Shown one piece after another: positions 28,924 to 36,956 of a stretch of DNA of 41,043 bases. How positions within the stretch are numbered: the stretch's first letter is position 1; the number at the start of each line of letters is the position of its first letter. The stretch covers positions 1-41,043 of the forward strand of contig CAMCUD010000037.1 of assembly GCA_945878865.1 (NCBI GenBank), given 5' to 3'. Made by a program: the position numbers and the translations under genes. The DNA comes from Bifidobacterium breve. Lineage in GTDB: Bacteria; Actinomycetota; Thermoleophilia; Solirubrobacterales; Solirubrobacteraceae. The notes beneath the pieces were generated by a model. It saw only the letters and a list, made by a program, of their open reading frames with translations. It searched no databases and was not told where the DNA came from.

Positions 28924-31827
28924 TCAGCGACCGGCGGGCATGACGGCGACGAGCGCGTTGCGCAGCTCGTGCAGCAACGCCTCGAGCTCCCCCGCGTCCT
29001 CGTCGCCGACCGCCGCGTGCTCAAGCCGCTCGGCGGTCTCGGCGACCGCCCACGCCCCGACGACGCGGCTCGCGCCGAGGATCTGGTGCGCGCGCCGGCG
29101 CACCGCCGGCCGGTCGCCGAGCTCCAGCGCCTCGGTGAGACCCTGGAGGTCGTCGCGAACGGCCTCGGCGTAGGACTGCAGGATCTGGGCGCCGAGCTCC
29201 TCGTCACCGGCGGCGACCTCGTCGAGCGCGCTCCCGTCGACGGCCGGCGGGATCGCCCGGGGCGCGTCCGCCTCCTCGGCCTGCGGCCAGGCGACATCGG
29301 GCAGCCACGTCCGCAGCGTGCCCGCGAGGATGTCCATCGTGGTCGGCTTCGTGACGACGTCGTCCATGCCGGCCGCGCGGCAGCGCTCGCGCTCACCCTG
29401 CAGCGCGCTCGCCGTGAGGGCCAGCAGCGGCACGCGCGGACGGCCGGTGTCCTGCTCGGCGGCCCGCAGCCGCCGGGCGAGCTCGTAGCCGTCGACATGG
29501 GGCAGCTGGATGTCGGTGAATACCAGGCCGTACCGGCCCTGTCCGAAGCGCGAGAGCGCCTGCTCGGCGTCGGCGGCGACGTCGACGCGGAAGCCGATGG
29601 CCTCCAGCTGCCCGGCCAGAACCTCGCGGTTGACCGGATTGTCCTCGACGAGGAGCAGCAGGCTGCCCTCGCGCTCAGCCGCGGCCCGGCTGGGCAGCCG
29701 TCGCCGGCCGGAGAACGCCAGGCGACGGTCGGCCGGACCGGGCTCGGCCTCGTCAGGCGCGCCCAGCGCCAGCGGCAGCTCGACGCGCACCGTCGTCCCC
29801 TGTCCCACGGTGCTGCGCAACGTGACGTCCCCGCCCATCGCATCGGCGAGCTGGCGCACGATGACCAGGCCGAGACCGGTGCCCTCGCTGCTGCGCGCGT
29901 TGTCCGTGCTCGCCTGCGTGAACGGCTTGAACAGCCGGGCCTGGTCGGCCTCCGAGATGCCGATGCCGGTGTCGCGCACCTCGAAGCGCACGCGCTGCGC
30001 GGTGTCATCCTGGTCGACGACCTCCACGGCGAGCTCCACCCCACCTTGCCGCGTGAACTTCAGCGCGTTGGAGATGAGGTTGCCGAGGATCTGCCGCAGT
30101 CGCGCGCCGTCCACCTCGTGCGCCGGCGCGAGGCGCTGGTCCACGGCGGCGCTGAGAGCGAGCCCCCGCACCGCCGCAGCGTGGCGGTACTGCGCGGCGA
30201 CGTCCTCGACGAGCGGACCGACCGCGATCGTCGCCGGCGCCAGATCGAGGAACCCGGCTTCGATCTTCGAGAAGTCCAGCACGTCGCCGATCACCGACAG
30301 CAGCGCGCGGGCGGAGCCCATCGCGACGTCGACGAGCTCGCGCTGGCGCTGGTCGAGATCGCCGATGCTCAGGATCTCCAGCGTGCCCGTCACCGCGACG
30401 AGCGGCGTGCGCAGCTCGTGGCTCATCATCGCCAGGAACGCGGACTTCGCCCGGTCGGCCGCCTCGGCGTCCTCGCGCGCCCGGCGCAGGTCGGACTCGA
30501 GCATCTTGCGATCGGTCACGTCGGCGACGTAGCCGTACAGCTCGGCCGAGCCGTCGAGGTTCCGCAGCGCCAGCGCCTGGCCCTGCATCCAGCGCACCCC
30601 GCCGTCCGGGCCGACGATCCGGTACTCGCGCTGCCACGTGCCGCCGGTCCGCGCCGCCTCGAGCATCGAGTCCAGCCAGCCGCCGCGGTCCTCGGGCAGG
30701 ACCGCGCGCGCCATCCCGGGGAAGTCGACGTCCTGGTTGCCGTCGACCCGGTGGATACTTCCGTGGCGGCTGGCGAACCGCACGCTGAACGCCCCGTCGA
30801 CGTCGACGTGGAACTGGAACACGGCGCCCGGCACGCGGTCGGCGATCGTCTGCAGGCGGTTCTCCGCCTCGCGGGCCTCGCGCTCGGCGCGCCGCCGCGC
30901 GCCGAGGTCGCGCTGCACCGCGTCGGCCATCTCGTTGAAGTCCCCCGCCAGCTGCGCGAGCTCCTGGACCCCGGCGGGCGTGGGGCGCTGCGACCAGTCG
31001 CCGCGCGTGATGCGCTGCGTCACCTCGGCCAGGCGCGAGAGCGGGCGGACGATCGCGCGCCGGGCCACGACGAGCGTCGCGACGAGGGTGGCGATGAGCA
31101 GCGCGAGGATGGCGGTCTGCGCCGCGAGCAGCCGGTTCGTCTTGGCCTGCAGCTGGGCGGCACGCCGCTCGGTGCGCGCGTCGACGAGCGCGGTGAACCG
31201 GTCGATGGCCGTCATGATCACCCGCTTCTGGCGGTGATACTCGGCGTCCTGGAGCAGGCGGTTCTCGCGCGCGATGTCCCGCGGGTACTCGGAGTCGACC
31301 CCGGCGGCGATGCGCGGCGCGACGCGCTCCATGACCTCCTTCTCCAGGACGGCCAGGCCGTTGGAGGCGCGCAGCGACGCGTTGAGTGCCGCGAACTCGT
31401 CGGGGGCGAAGTGCGCGCGGCGCATGAGCTCGACGAGCGACGCCGGCGGCCCGGTCCGGATCCGGCCCGCCGGGTTGGCCAGGACGCGGTCCCAGAACGA
31501 GCTGTCGTAGTTGACCGGCCGTGGCGCCTCGCCCGAGCGGATCTGGAGGATCTCGTCGTAGTACTGACGGAAGCGCGAGTCGCCGGTCGTCACGTACAGG
31601 CGGACCATGCGCGTGAGGTCGTTCGAGCTCTGGCGCATCTGGTCGGACAGGCGGAAGGACGTCACGCGCTGACGCTCGGCGTCCGTGCGGTCCGTCGCGG
31701 TGCGGACCTGCAGCACGGTGACGACCGAGAGCAGCGCCGACAGCAGCAGGACGAGGACGAGCAGGCCGGTCAGCAGCTGGCGGATCGACAGCGCGCGACG
31801 GGGGTGAGCCGGCGCGTCGGCCGTCAT
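28924..31827 (-). CDS. Hybrid sensor histidine kinase (TM-HAMP-PAS-HisKA-HATPase-REC-Hpt)
   Basis: A 967-residue membrane sensor. Helix 1 is at about 18-40, an extracytoplasmic helical sensor of about 190 residues follows, then helix 2 at about 237-255 and HAMP at 256-310. A PAS domain (about 320-440), HisKA with H470 in MMSHELRTPL, HATPase (NLISNALKF, DTGIGIS, GTGLGL), REC with D772 in VFTDIQLPHVDG, and a C-terminal Hpt with H914 in AHQILGAS complete it. Phosphate can therefore pass His-Asp-His to a separate receiver, most simply the REC domain of the neighbouring gene. ATG 31827 overlaps that gene's stop as ATGA. Confidence 0.92.
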   Translation of the reverse strand: MTADAPAHPRRALSIRQLLTGLLVLVLLLSALLSVVTVLQVRTATDRTDAERQRVTSFRLSDQMRQSSNDLTRMVRLYVTTGDSRFRQYYDEILQIRSGEAPRPVNYDSSFWDRVLANPAGRIRTGPPASLVELMRRAHFAPDEFAALNASLRASNGLAVLEKEVMERVAPRIAAGVDSEYPRDIARENRLLQDAEYHRQKRVIMTAIDRFTALVDARTERRAAQLQAKTNRLLAAQTAILALLIATLVATLVVARRAIVRPLSRLAEVTQRITRGDWSQRPTPAGVQELAQLAGDFNEMADAVQRDLGARRRAEREAREAENRLQTIADRVPGAVFQFHVDVDGAFSVRFASRHGSIHRVDGNQDVDFPGMARAVLPEDRGGWLDSMLEAARTGGTWQREYRIVGPDGGVRWMQGQALALRNLDGSAELYGYVADVTDRKMLESDLRRAREDAEAADRAKSAFLAMMSHELRTPLVAVTGTLEILSIGDLDQRQRELVDVAMGSARALLSVIGDVLDFSKIEAGFLDLAPATIAVGPLVEDVAAQYRHAAAVRGLALSAAVDQRLAPAHEVDGARLRQILGNLISNALKFTRQGGVELAVEVVDQDDTAQRVRFEVRDTGIGISEADQARLFKPFTQASTDNARSSEGTGLGLVIVRQLADAMGGDVTLRSTVGQGTTVRVELPLALGAPDEAEPGPADRRLAFSGRRRLPSRAAAEREGSLLLLVEDNPVNREVLAGQLEAIGFRVDVAADAEQALSRFGQGRYGLVFTDIQLPHVDGYELARRLRAAEQDTGRPRVPLLALTASALQGERERCRAAGMDDVVTKPTTMDILAGTLRTWLPDVAWPQAEEADAPRAIPPAVDGSALDEVAAGDEELGAQILQSYAEAVRDDLQGLTEALELGDRPAVRRRAHQILGASRVVGAWAVAETAERLEHAAVGDEDAGELEALLHELRNALVAVMPAGR

Positions 31828-33011
31828 CCCGGGGCGGCCCCCGCCCAGCCGGCGATCCGGTCGATCGACAGCGGCGCGCCGACCGACCGGCCCTGCGCGC
31901 GATCGGCGCCGAGCTGGGCGACGAGATCGCGCTCGGCGGCGGTGTCGCAGCCATCGGCGACGACGCGCACGCCCCGTTCCCGCAGGGCGCGGATGGTCGC
32001 TTCGAGCGCCTCGGTGCGCTGCGCGCCATCCGGGCCCGCCACGCCCGCGATCGCGTCGCGGGCGAGGACGACCTCGGTCAGCGGCAGGCCGTCGGGGCCG
32101 CCGATCGTCGCGTCGCCCGTGGTGAAGCCGTCGAGGCCGAGACCGAACCCGCGGACCCGCAGCCGGGTCAGCACGTCGAGCTCCGCGGCGGCCACCGGCA
32201 GCTCGGGGCGACGCGGAAGGGCGACGCAGAACCGGCGCGGATCGATCCCCCCGGCGCGGGCGCGCGCCGTCAGGCGGTCGGCCAGCGCGAGGTCCGAGCA
32301 CGCGGCGGGCGGCACGATGACCGTCGCGTCGATTCCCAGCGCCGGGCCGTCGACCTCGAGCAGCGCCTCGCACGCGACGTCGACGACGTGCTCGGCGACG
32401 TCGATCGCCGCCGGCCGCGCCCACGCCTCAGCGAGCTCCGTCGCGGCGTCGATCGGGCCGAGGTCGTCGTCGACACGCCACGCGCGCGCCTGCAGACCGG
32501 CCGGCCGGCCCGAGAGGAGGTCCACCCGGGGCGTGAGCGCGACCGTGACGCGGCCGTCGCGCAGCGCGTCTGCCCACGTCTGCGCGGGCGTCTCGGACGG
32601 CTGCTGGATCCCACGCGGGCTCAGCGGCCGGTGCAGGCCCACGACCTCCAGCAGCCGGCGGGCCGTCAGCGGCTTGCGCACCGCGCCCAGCACCTCGAGG
32701 CCGTACGCGCGAGCGGTCGTCTCCGCCGCCCGGAGCACGTCGTCGTCCAGGCCGCTGGCGATCACGATCGCCGTGTCGATGCTGCGCTCGGAGACGTGGC
32801 GCAGGAACTCGACGCCGTCCATCCCCGGCATGTCGAGGTCGACGACGACGACGTCGGGCTTCGGCTCGCCCGAGAGCAGCGCGAGGGCGACGTCACCGTC
32901 CTCGGCCTCCAGCAGACGGCCGGCGCCGAGGTTGGCGAGGATCTGCAGCATCGTGCGCCGCTGGAACTCATGGTCCTCCACGACCATGACCGTGCAGTCC
33001 GCCAGGGTCAC
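31824..33011 (-). CDS. Response regulator: REC plus degenerate EAL domain
   Basis: A 395-residue protein. REC (about 1-125) has the phosphoacceptor D58 in VVVVDLDMPGMDG and K113. The C-terminal part aligns with EAL c-di-GMP phosphodiesterases but has lost the catalytic signatures: the EAL triplet reads QAR (174-176), the DDFGTG-like loop reads LDGFTTGDATIG, and AEGVET reads ADGCDT. It is therefore probably a c-di-GMP binder or a protein-interaction output, not an enzyme. GTG 33011 overlaps the LuxR gene stop (GTGA). It is the likely phosphorelay partner of the adjacent hybrid kinase. Confidence 0.8.
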   Translation of the reverse strand: MTLADCTVMVVEDHEFQRRTMLQILANLGAGRLLEAEDGDVALALLSGEPKPDVVVVDLDMPGMDGVEFLRHVSERSIDTAIVIASGLDDDVLRAAETTARAYGLEVLGAVRKPLTARRLLEVVGLHRPLSPRGIQQPSETPAQTWADALRDGRVTVALTPRVDLLSGRPAGLQARAWRVDDDLGPIDAATELAEAWARPAAIDVAEHVVDVACEALLEVDGPALGIDATVIVPPAACSDLALADRLTARARAGGIDPRRFCVALPRRPELPVAAAELDVLTRLRVRGFGLGLDGFTTGDATIGGPDGLPLTEVVLARDAIAGVAGPDGAQRTEALEATIRALRERGVRVVADGCDTAAERDLVAQLGADRAQGRSVGAPLSIDRIAGWAGAAPG

Positions 33012-35281
33012 CGCAGTTCCTCCGCGTAGGTCATCTGAAGCCCTCCGAGCAGGCCGAGCTCTCGCCCGCGCCGCACCGCCTCCTCCCGCGACGCGACCCC
33101 GAGCTTGGCGTAGAGCGCGCGGGTGTGCGTCTTGATCGTGTTGCGGCTGATGAACAGCTCGTCGGCGACCTGGCGCAGGCTGCCCGGCCCGGCGAGCGCG
33201 GCGAGCACCTCCAGCTCGCGGACGCTGAGGTCCTCCGGCGCGGCGCTCTCCTGGGCGGCCCGCGGGACGGGCGCGCCGGCGACGTCCCGGAGCCAGCCCG
33301 GCAGCGCGCCGGCGTCGCGCGCGCCCGCGAGCGCGGCCATCGCCTGCTCCGCGGCGTCGCGCGCGGGGCCGGGCTCATCCAGCGCGCGGTGCGCCCTCGC
33401 CAGCTCGAGGAGCACGGCGGGGACCATGAGCGACGAGTCCCGCCAGCCGCGCGCGAGGTCGAGGCCGGCGCGACACGCGAGGACGGCCTCGGCCGGCCGG
33501 CCGGCCTCCGTGAGCAGCCGCGCGCGGGCATAGGTCACGGGCAGCGTGTGGGGCGAGGCGCGCAGCGGGCCGTTGTCGCGTTCGGCCACGGCGGTGCCCA
33601 CCATCGCGCGCGCCTCGATCTGGTCGCCGCGGCGCAGCGCCGCGACGCCGAGCACCGCACGCGGCAGGTACGCCACGAGCGGCAGGCCGGCGGACGGGAG
33701 GTGGACCTGCTCGGCCAGCGCATGCTGCGCCAGCCGCTCGGCGTCCGCGTCGTCACCGAGCAGGTGCAGGTGCCAGGAGGTCAGCGCCTCGACCGCGGCC
33801 CGCGCCGGAGCGCCGCGCGGCAGGACCGACAGCGCCTGCCGCGCCGCCGCCACGGCGCGGCCCAGATCGTCGAAGCAGATCATGGCCTCCAGGCACTGGG
33901 CGGCCAGGCCGTAGCTCGCGGTGCCGTCGGGCATGGGCCCCGCCCACCCTGCGGTCTCCCCCGTCGCCAGCCACCCGTCGCGGCGCTCACGGTCGCCGTC
34001 CAGGGCGGCCAGCAGCGCGCTGACGTAACACAGCCGCGCGTCCGCCCCGACGACCTCCGCCGGGAACTGCGCGAGCCACTCGCGCGCCCGGCCGCCGAGC
34101 GCGCCGGACTGCACGAAGCGGATGCTGTGGCAGGCCAGCAGCTCCGCCGCGAGGTCCCAGTCGCGCGCGGCGAGGTAGTGGTGCATCGCCTCGACGAGCT
34201 CGCCCTCCCCGCCCTCGGTCTCGAACCAGCCGCCCGCGCGCACGTGCAGCTCCCGCGCGCGCTGCGGGTCGGTCGCCAGCAGGCGGTTGCGCAGGACGTC
34301 ACGCAGCAGGTGATGGCAGCGAAACCACGTTCTCGAGCGATCCAGCGGGCTGAGCAGCAACGACGAGCGCGTCAGGCTCCCGAACGCCTCACGGGTGTCC
34401 GCCGTGTCGCCGAGCAGGCGGACGCAGAGGTCGAGATTGAACCGGTCGAGCACCGACGTCTCGAGGATGAACCGGCGCTCGTGGTCGGGCGAGCTGCGCA
34501 GCACCTCGTCGGTGAGGTCGCCGATGAGGTCCTCGTCGGAGGACCGCAGCTGCTCCACGACCTCCTCGGGCGCGTCACCGAGGCGCAGCCGCAGCGCGGC
34601 GAGATACAGGGCGGCCGGCCAGCCCTCGGTGCGGCGCTCCAGCGCGACCACCTCGTCCGGCCCGATCGCCAGGCCGAGGGCGTCGCGCAGGAACCGCGTC
34701 GTCTCGTCGGGGTCGAAGCGCAGGTCGTCGGCGCGGACGTCGAGCGCCTCGCCGTGCCCGCGCAGGCGCCGCAGCGCGTCCAGCCCGGGGTCGCGGCGCG
34801 CGGCGATCATCACGCGGTGCCCGCGCGGCAGGCGGGCGAGGAACCAGTCGACGCTCTCGCGCGTGCCGGGATCATCGAGCGCGAGGTGCAGGTCGTCGAG
34901 GACGACCGTCACGGGCGCGTCGGTCTCGGCGAGCGCGTCGAGCAGCGCGATGAGGACCCCCGCGCGCAGATCGGCGTCAGGTGCCTCCGCGGCGTCGAGC
35001 GCCGGGCCCAGCGCGTCGCCGAGGATCGGCTGCAGGGCGGTCAGCACCGCAAGCCAGAGCCGCGCGCCCTCGTCGTCGTCGTCGATCGAGACCCACGCCA
35101 CGCGGTCGCCGTCGGGCACCCGCGCCGCCCACTGCGCGAGCAGCGTGCTCTTGCCGAAGCCGGCGGGCGCGCTCACCACCACCGCGCGCGCGGCGCTGCG
35201 CGCGATGGCGTCGAGCAGCACCGAACGCTCGACATGCTCGGCCCGCGCGGGCGGGCGATGGAACTTCGTCTGCGGAAACAC
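33008..35281 (-). CDS. MalT/LAL-family LuxR-type transcription regulator
   Basis: A 757-residue ATP-dependent regulator. The N-terminus is FPQTKFHRPPARAEHVERSV, then the P-loop SAPAGFGKST and Walker B VTVVLDDLHLAL of the STAND ATPase. TPR-like helical repeats fill the middle. The LuxR helix-turn-helix is C-terminal (LSVRELEVLAALAGPGSLRQ and FISRNTIKTHTRALYAKLGV). GTG 35281 is chosen because MalT relatives begin right at this 'K.HRP' motif and because the upstream in-frame codons (from ATG 35326) run through two dyad sequences. It heads the c-di-GMP operon and may respond to a small ligand plus ATP; its targets are unknown. Confidence 0.88.
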   Translation of the reverse strand: MFPQTKFHRPPARAEHVERSVLLDAIARSAARAVVVSAPAGFGKSTLLAQWAARVPDGDRVAWVSIDDDDEGARLWLAVLTALQPILGDALGPALDAAEAPDADLRAGVLIALLDALAETDAPVTVVLDDLHLALDDPGTRESVDWFLARLPRGHRVMIAARRDPGLDALRRLRGHGEALDVRADDLRFDPDETTRFLRDALGLAIGPDEVVALERRTEGWPAALYLAALRLRLGDAPEEVVEQLRSSDEDLIGDLTDEVLRSSPDHERRFILETSVLDRFNLDLCVRLLGDTADTREAFGSLTRSSLLLSPLDRSRTWFRCHHLLRDVLRNRLLATDPQRARELHVRAGGWFETEGGEGELVEAMHHYLAARDWDLAAELLACHSIRFVQSGALGGRAREWLAQFPAEVVGADARLCYVSALLAALDGDRERRDGWLATGETAGWAGPMPDGTASYGLAAQCLEAMICFDDLGRAVAAARQALSVLPRGAPARAAVEALTSWHLHLLGDDADAERLAQHALAEQVHLPSAGLPLVAYLPRAVLGVAALRRGDQIEARAMVGTAVAERDNGPLRASPHTLPVTYARARLLTEAGRPAEAVLACRAGLDLARGWRDSSLMVPAVLLELARAHRALDEPGPARDAAEQAMAALAGARDAGALPGWLRDVAGAPVPRAAQESAAPEDLSVRELEVLAALAGPGSLRQVADELFISRNTIKTHTRALYAKLGVASREEAVRRGRELGLLGGLQMTYAEELR

Positions 35282-35303
35282 GCATCCCCAATGGTGGGGA
35301 TGC
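35282..35303. promoter_or_regulatory. 22-bp palindrome abutting the LAL regulator start
   Basis: GCATCCCCA and TGGGGATGC, nine-base perfect arms, surround a four-base centre. It ends at the base next to the proposed GTG, so its GGGG also serves as the ribosome site. It could be an autoregulatory operator or an RNA hairpin that hides the ribosome site. Confidence 0.55.
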
Positions 35304-35328
35304 GTCGCAGCCCGCACAACCGCCATCA

Positions 35329-35359
35329 GGGCGAATCACCCCGGGTGACTGTTTCGCCC
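35329..35359. promoter_or_regulatory. Composite dyad in the LAL / DUF559 divergent region
   Basis: Outer arms GGGCGAA and TTCGCCC enclose inner arms TCACC and GGTGA, with a four-base asymmetric bulge. It lies in the divergent region between the LAL regulator and DUF559 copy 2 and could control either. Confidence 0.4.
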
Positions 35360-35453
35360 GGATGGCACGTTGATCGCCGCGCCTGAGCGCAGACATGGTG
35401 CCGATTCTGCGCAGATCGCCGGTCGGGCGAGCAGCAGCCCTGAGGATCGTCGC

Positions 35454-36395
35454 ATGCACGGTGACGAAGGTTCCGATGAGCGCAATCAACGTGACGCTCT
35501 GCCATCGATCCGGGAGATCGCACGCCGGGAACGCTGGGTGGTCACGACCTCGGGACTGGCCGATGAGGGCGTCTCGCGTGCCCGCCAAAGTCGCGCGAAC
35601 GCCCCTGGGTATCTGACGACGATGTACCGCGGCGTTCACCTCTACGGCCGCACCGACCCGACGCGCGACGAACGCGACCGCGCAGCATTGCTGGCCGCCG
35701 GGCCGGACGCCGTGCTCAGCCACCGCAGCGCCGCGGCACGATGGGGACTGCGTCGCTGGCGCGGAGACGTCGAGGTCATCGTCCCCACCCGCCGCCGGCG
35801 GCGTCGGGGGCTCCACCCGCGCACCCGGTTGCTACATCCGCGGGACATCACCATGAAGGACGGTCTGCCGATCACCACCCTCGCGCGCACCCTCGTCGAC
35901 CTTGCCTCGCTGCTCGACGAGGCGGCGCTCGACCACGCGGTGCAGGAGGCCGATGTCCTCGGCAAGCTACGCGTGGAAGCGGTCGACGCGGCCATGGCCC
36001 GCGCGCCGGGAGCGCGAGGCCTCCCGAGGCTCCGCGCCGCCCTGGTGCGCCGCCGCCCCGTCGACGGGCCGCTCCGAGACGTCTTCGAGCGGCGCTTCCA
36101 CGGCTTCCTGCGCGACCGCGACTACCCGCCTTCGCGACACAACGTGCCGTTCGACCTCGGCCGCGGCGTCTGGGCGACGGTCGACGTGGTCTTCGAGGAG
36201 GCGTGGCTCGCGATCGAGCTCGACGGCGGGTCCCACCTCACCCCGGCGAAGTACGCCGCCGACCGGCGCCGCGATCGCCGGCTGATGTCCGTGCACCGGT
36301 TGCCCGTCAGTCGCGTGACCTGGTTCGAGCTCACCGAGGAGCCGGACGCCCTGGACGAGGACCTCAAGGCGCAGCTCGCGTCGCGCAACCGGTGA
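35454..36395 (+). CDS. AbiEi-like wHTH plus DUF559 nuclease-fold protein, copy 2
   Basis: A 313-residue paralogue of gene 16154-17116, alike in every domain. There is a wHTH-like N-terminus (about 15-65), a shared middle (RAALLAAGPDAVLSHRSAAA, VEVIVPTRRRRRRG, LPITTLARTLVDLA), and the DUF559 core FERRFHGFLRDRDYPPSRHN then TVDVVFEEAWLAIELDGGSH with Asp, Glu-x-Asp and His. ATG 35454 has GAGG about eight bases upstream and aligns with the start of copy 1. The upstream TTG frame extension is not supported. A degenerate palindrome lies in codons 3-14 and an intact one covers the stop. Nuclease or antitoxin activity is inferred only. Confidence 0.72.
   Translation: MHGDEGSDERNQRDALPSIREIARRERWVVTTSGLADEGVSRARQSRANAPGYLTTMYRGVHLYGRTDPTRDERDRAALLAAGPDAVLSHRSAAARWGLRRWRGDVEVIVPTRRRRRRGLHPRTRLLHPRDITMKDGLPITTLARTLVDLASLLDEAALDHAVQEADVLGKLRVEAVDAAMARAPGARGLPRLRAALVRRRPVDGPLRDVFERRFHGFLRDRDYPPSRHNVPFDLGRGVWATVDVVFEEAWLAIELDGGSHLTPAKYAADRRRDRRLMSVHRLPVSRVTWFELTEEPDALDEDLKAQLASRNR
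35461..35495. repeat. Degenerate palindrome copy E in first codons of DUF559 copy 2
   Basis: This stretch aligns without gaps to copy B (36392-36426), matching at 25 of 35 positions including GTGACG at the left, TGAGCG in the centre and AACGT near the right. Pairing within it is mostly lost. Part of the match may come from codon homology to copy 1. Confidence 0.4.
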
Positions 36396-36427
36396 CGTTT
36401 GTCGCGCTGAGCGAGACAAACGTCACC
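36391..36427. repeat. 35-nt palindrome, copy B, over the stop of DUF559 copy 2
   Basis: Perfect 13-base arms GGTGACGTTTGTC and GACAAACGTCACC, then one mismatch and three more pairs (CGC/GCG) around a TGA loop. The left arm provides the TGA stop at 36393-36395. It lies between convergent genes, 17 bases before the phosphodiesterase stop, and has no T-tract. Confidence 0.85.
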
Positions 36428-36443
36428 GTCCGCTGCGCGCCCA

Positions 36444-36956
36444 TCAGTCCAGCTCCACATGCCGGAACGCCATCGCCGCCTCGGTGATCACGGCCTCCCC
36501 CATCGTGTGCCGGGGCTCCCGCCGCCGGTCCGCCGCGCTGCCGGGATTGAAGATCTGAAACGCCCCGTCCTCGGAGACCTCGTGGAGCGGGATGTGCGAA
36601 TGGCCGAACACCAGCGCGTCGGCGTCGGGGAACTTCTTGCGCATGCGGGCCAGGCGCCCGTCCGCCGGCCCGCCGTTGTGCGTCATGGCGAGCTTCACCG
36701 CGCCGAGCTCGAGCTCGAGCACCGCGGGCAGCCGCGCGCGCACGGCAGCGTCGTCGGCGTTGCCGTGCACCGCGTGGACGGGCGGCCCGAGCGCGAGCAG
36801 GTCGTCGAGGACCGCGGCGGTCATGAGGTCGCCCGCGTGCAGGATCGCGTCGGCGTCGCGCAGCCGGTCGAGCGTCCCGTCGGGCAGCCGGCGGCGCCCC
36901 TCCTGGGCGGCGAGGCCGGCCGACAGGTGCGTGTCGGAGATGATCGCGAGCCTCAT
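36444..36956 (-). CDS. YfcE/MJ0936-like metallophosphoesterase
   Basis: A 170-residue calcineurin-fold phosphodiesterase. The metal-site motifs appear in order: ISDTHLS (residues 6-12), HAGDLM, HGNADD, THNGG and FGHSHIP. Members cleave phosphodiesters, often with loose specificity, and need Mn or Ni; the physiological substrate is unknown. ATG 36956 overlaps the upstream gene stop as ATGA. It is last of a three-gene coupled operon. Confidence 0.9.
   Translation of the reverse strand: MRLAIISDTHLSAGLAAQEGRRRLPDGTLDRLRDADAILHAGDLMTAAVLDDLLALGPPVHAVHGNADDAAVRARLPAVLELELGAVKLAMTHNGGPADGRLARMRKKFPDADALVFGHSHIPLHEVSEDGAFQIFNPGSAADRRREPRHTMGEAVITEAAMAFRHVELD

Noticed and set aside
27061-33135. A 2024-codon open frame on the plus strand
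   Set aside because: It is antisense to the GGDEF, histidine kinase and REC-EAL genes, is built of Arg/His/Asp-rich low-complexity sequence, and reflects high-GC third-position bias.
35282-35326. Start of the LAL regulator at ATG 35326
   Set aside because: Adds 15 residues not expected in MalT relatives and runs through the palindrome; GTG 35281 gives the family N-terminus.
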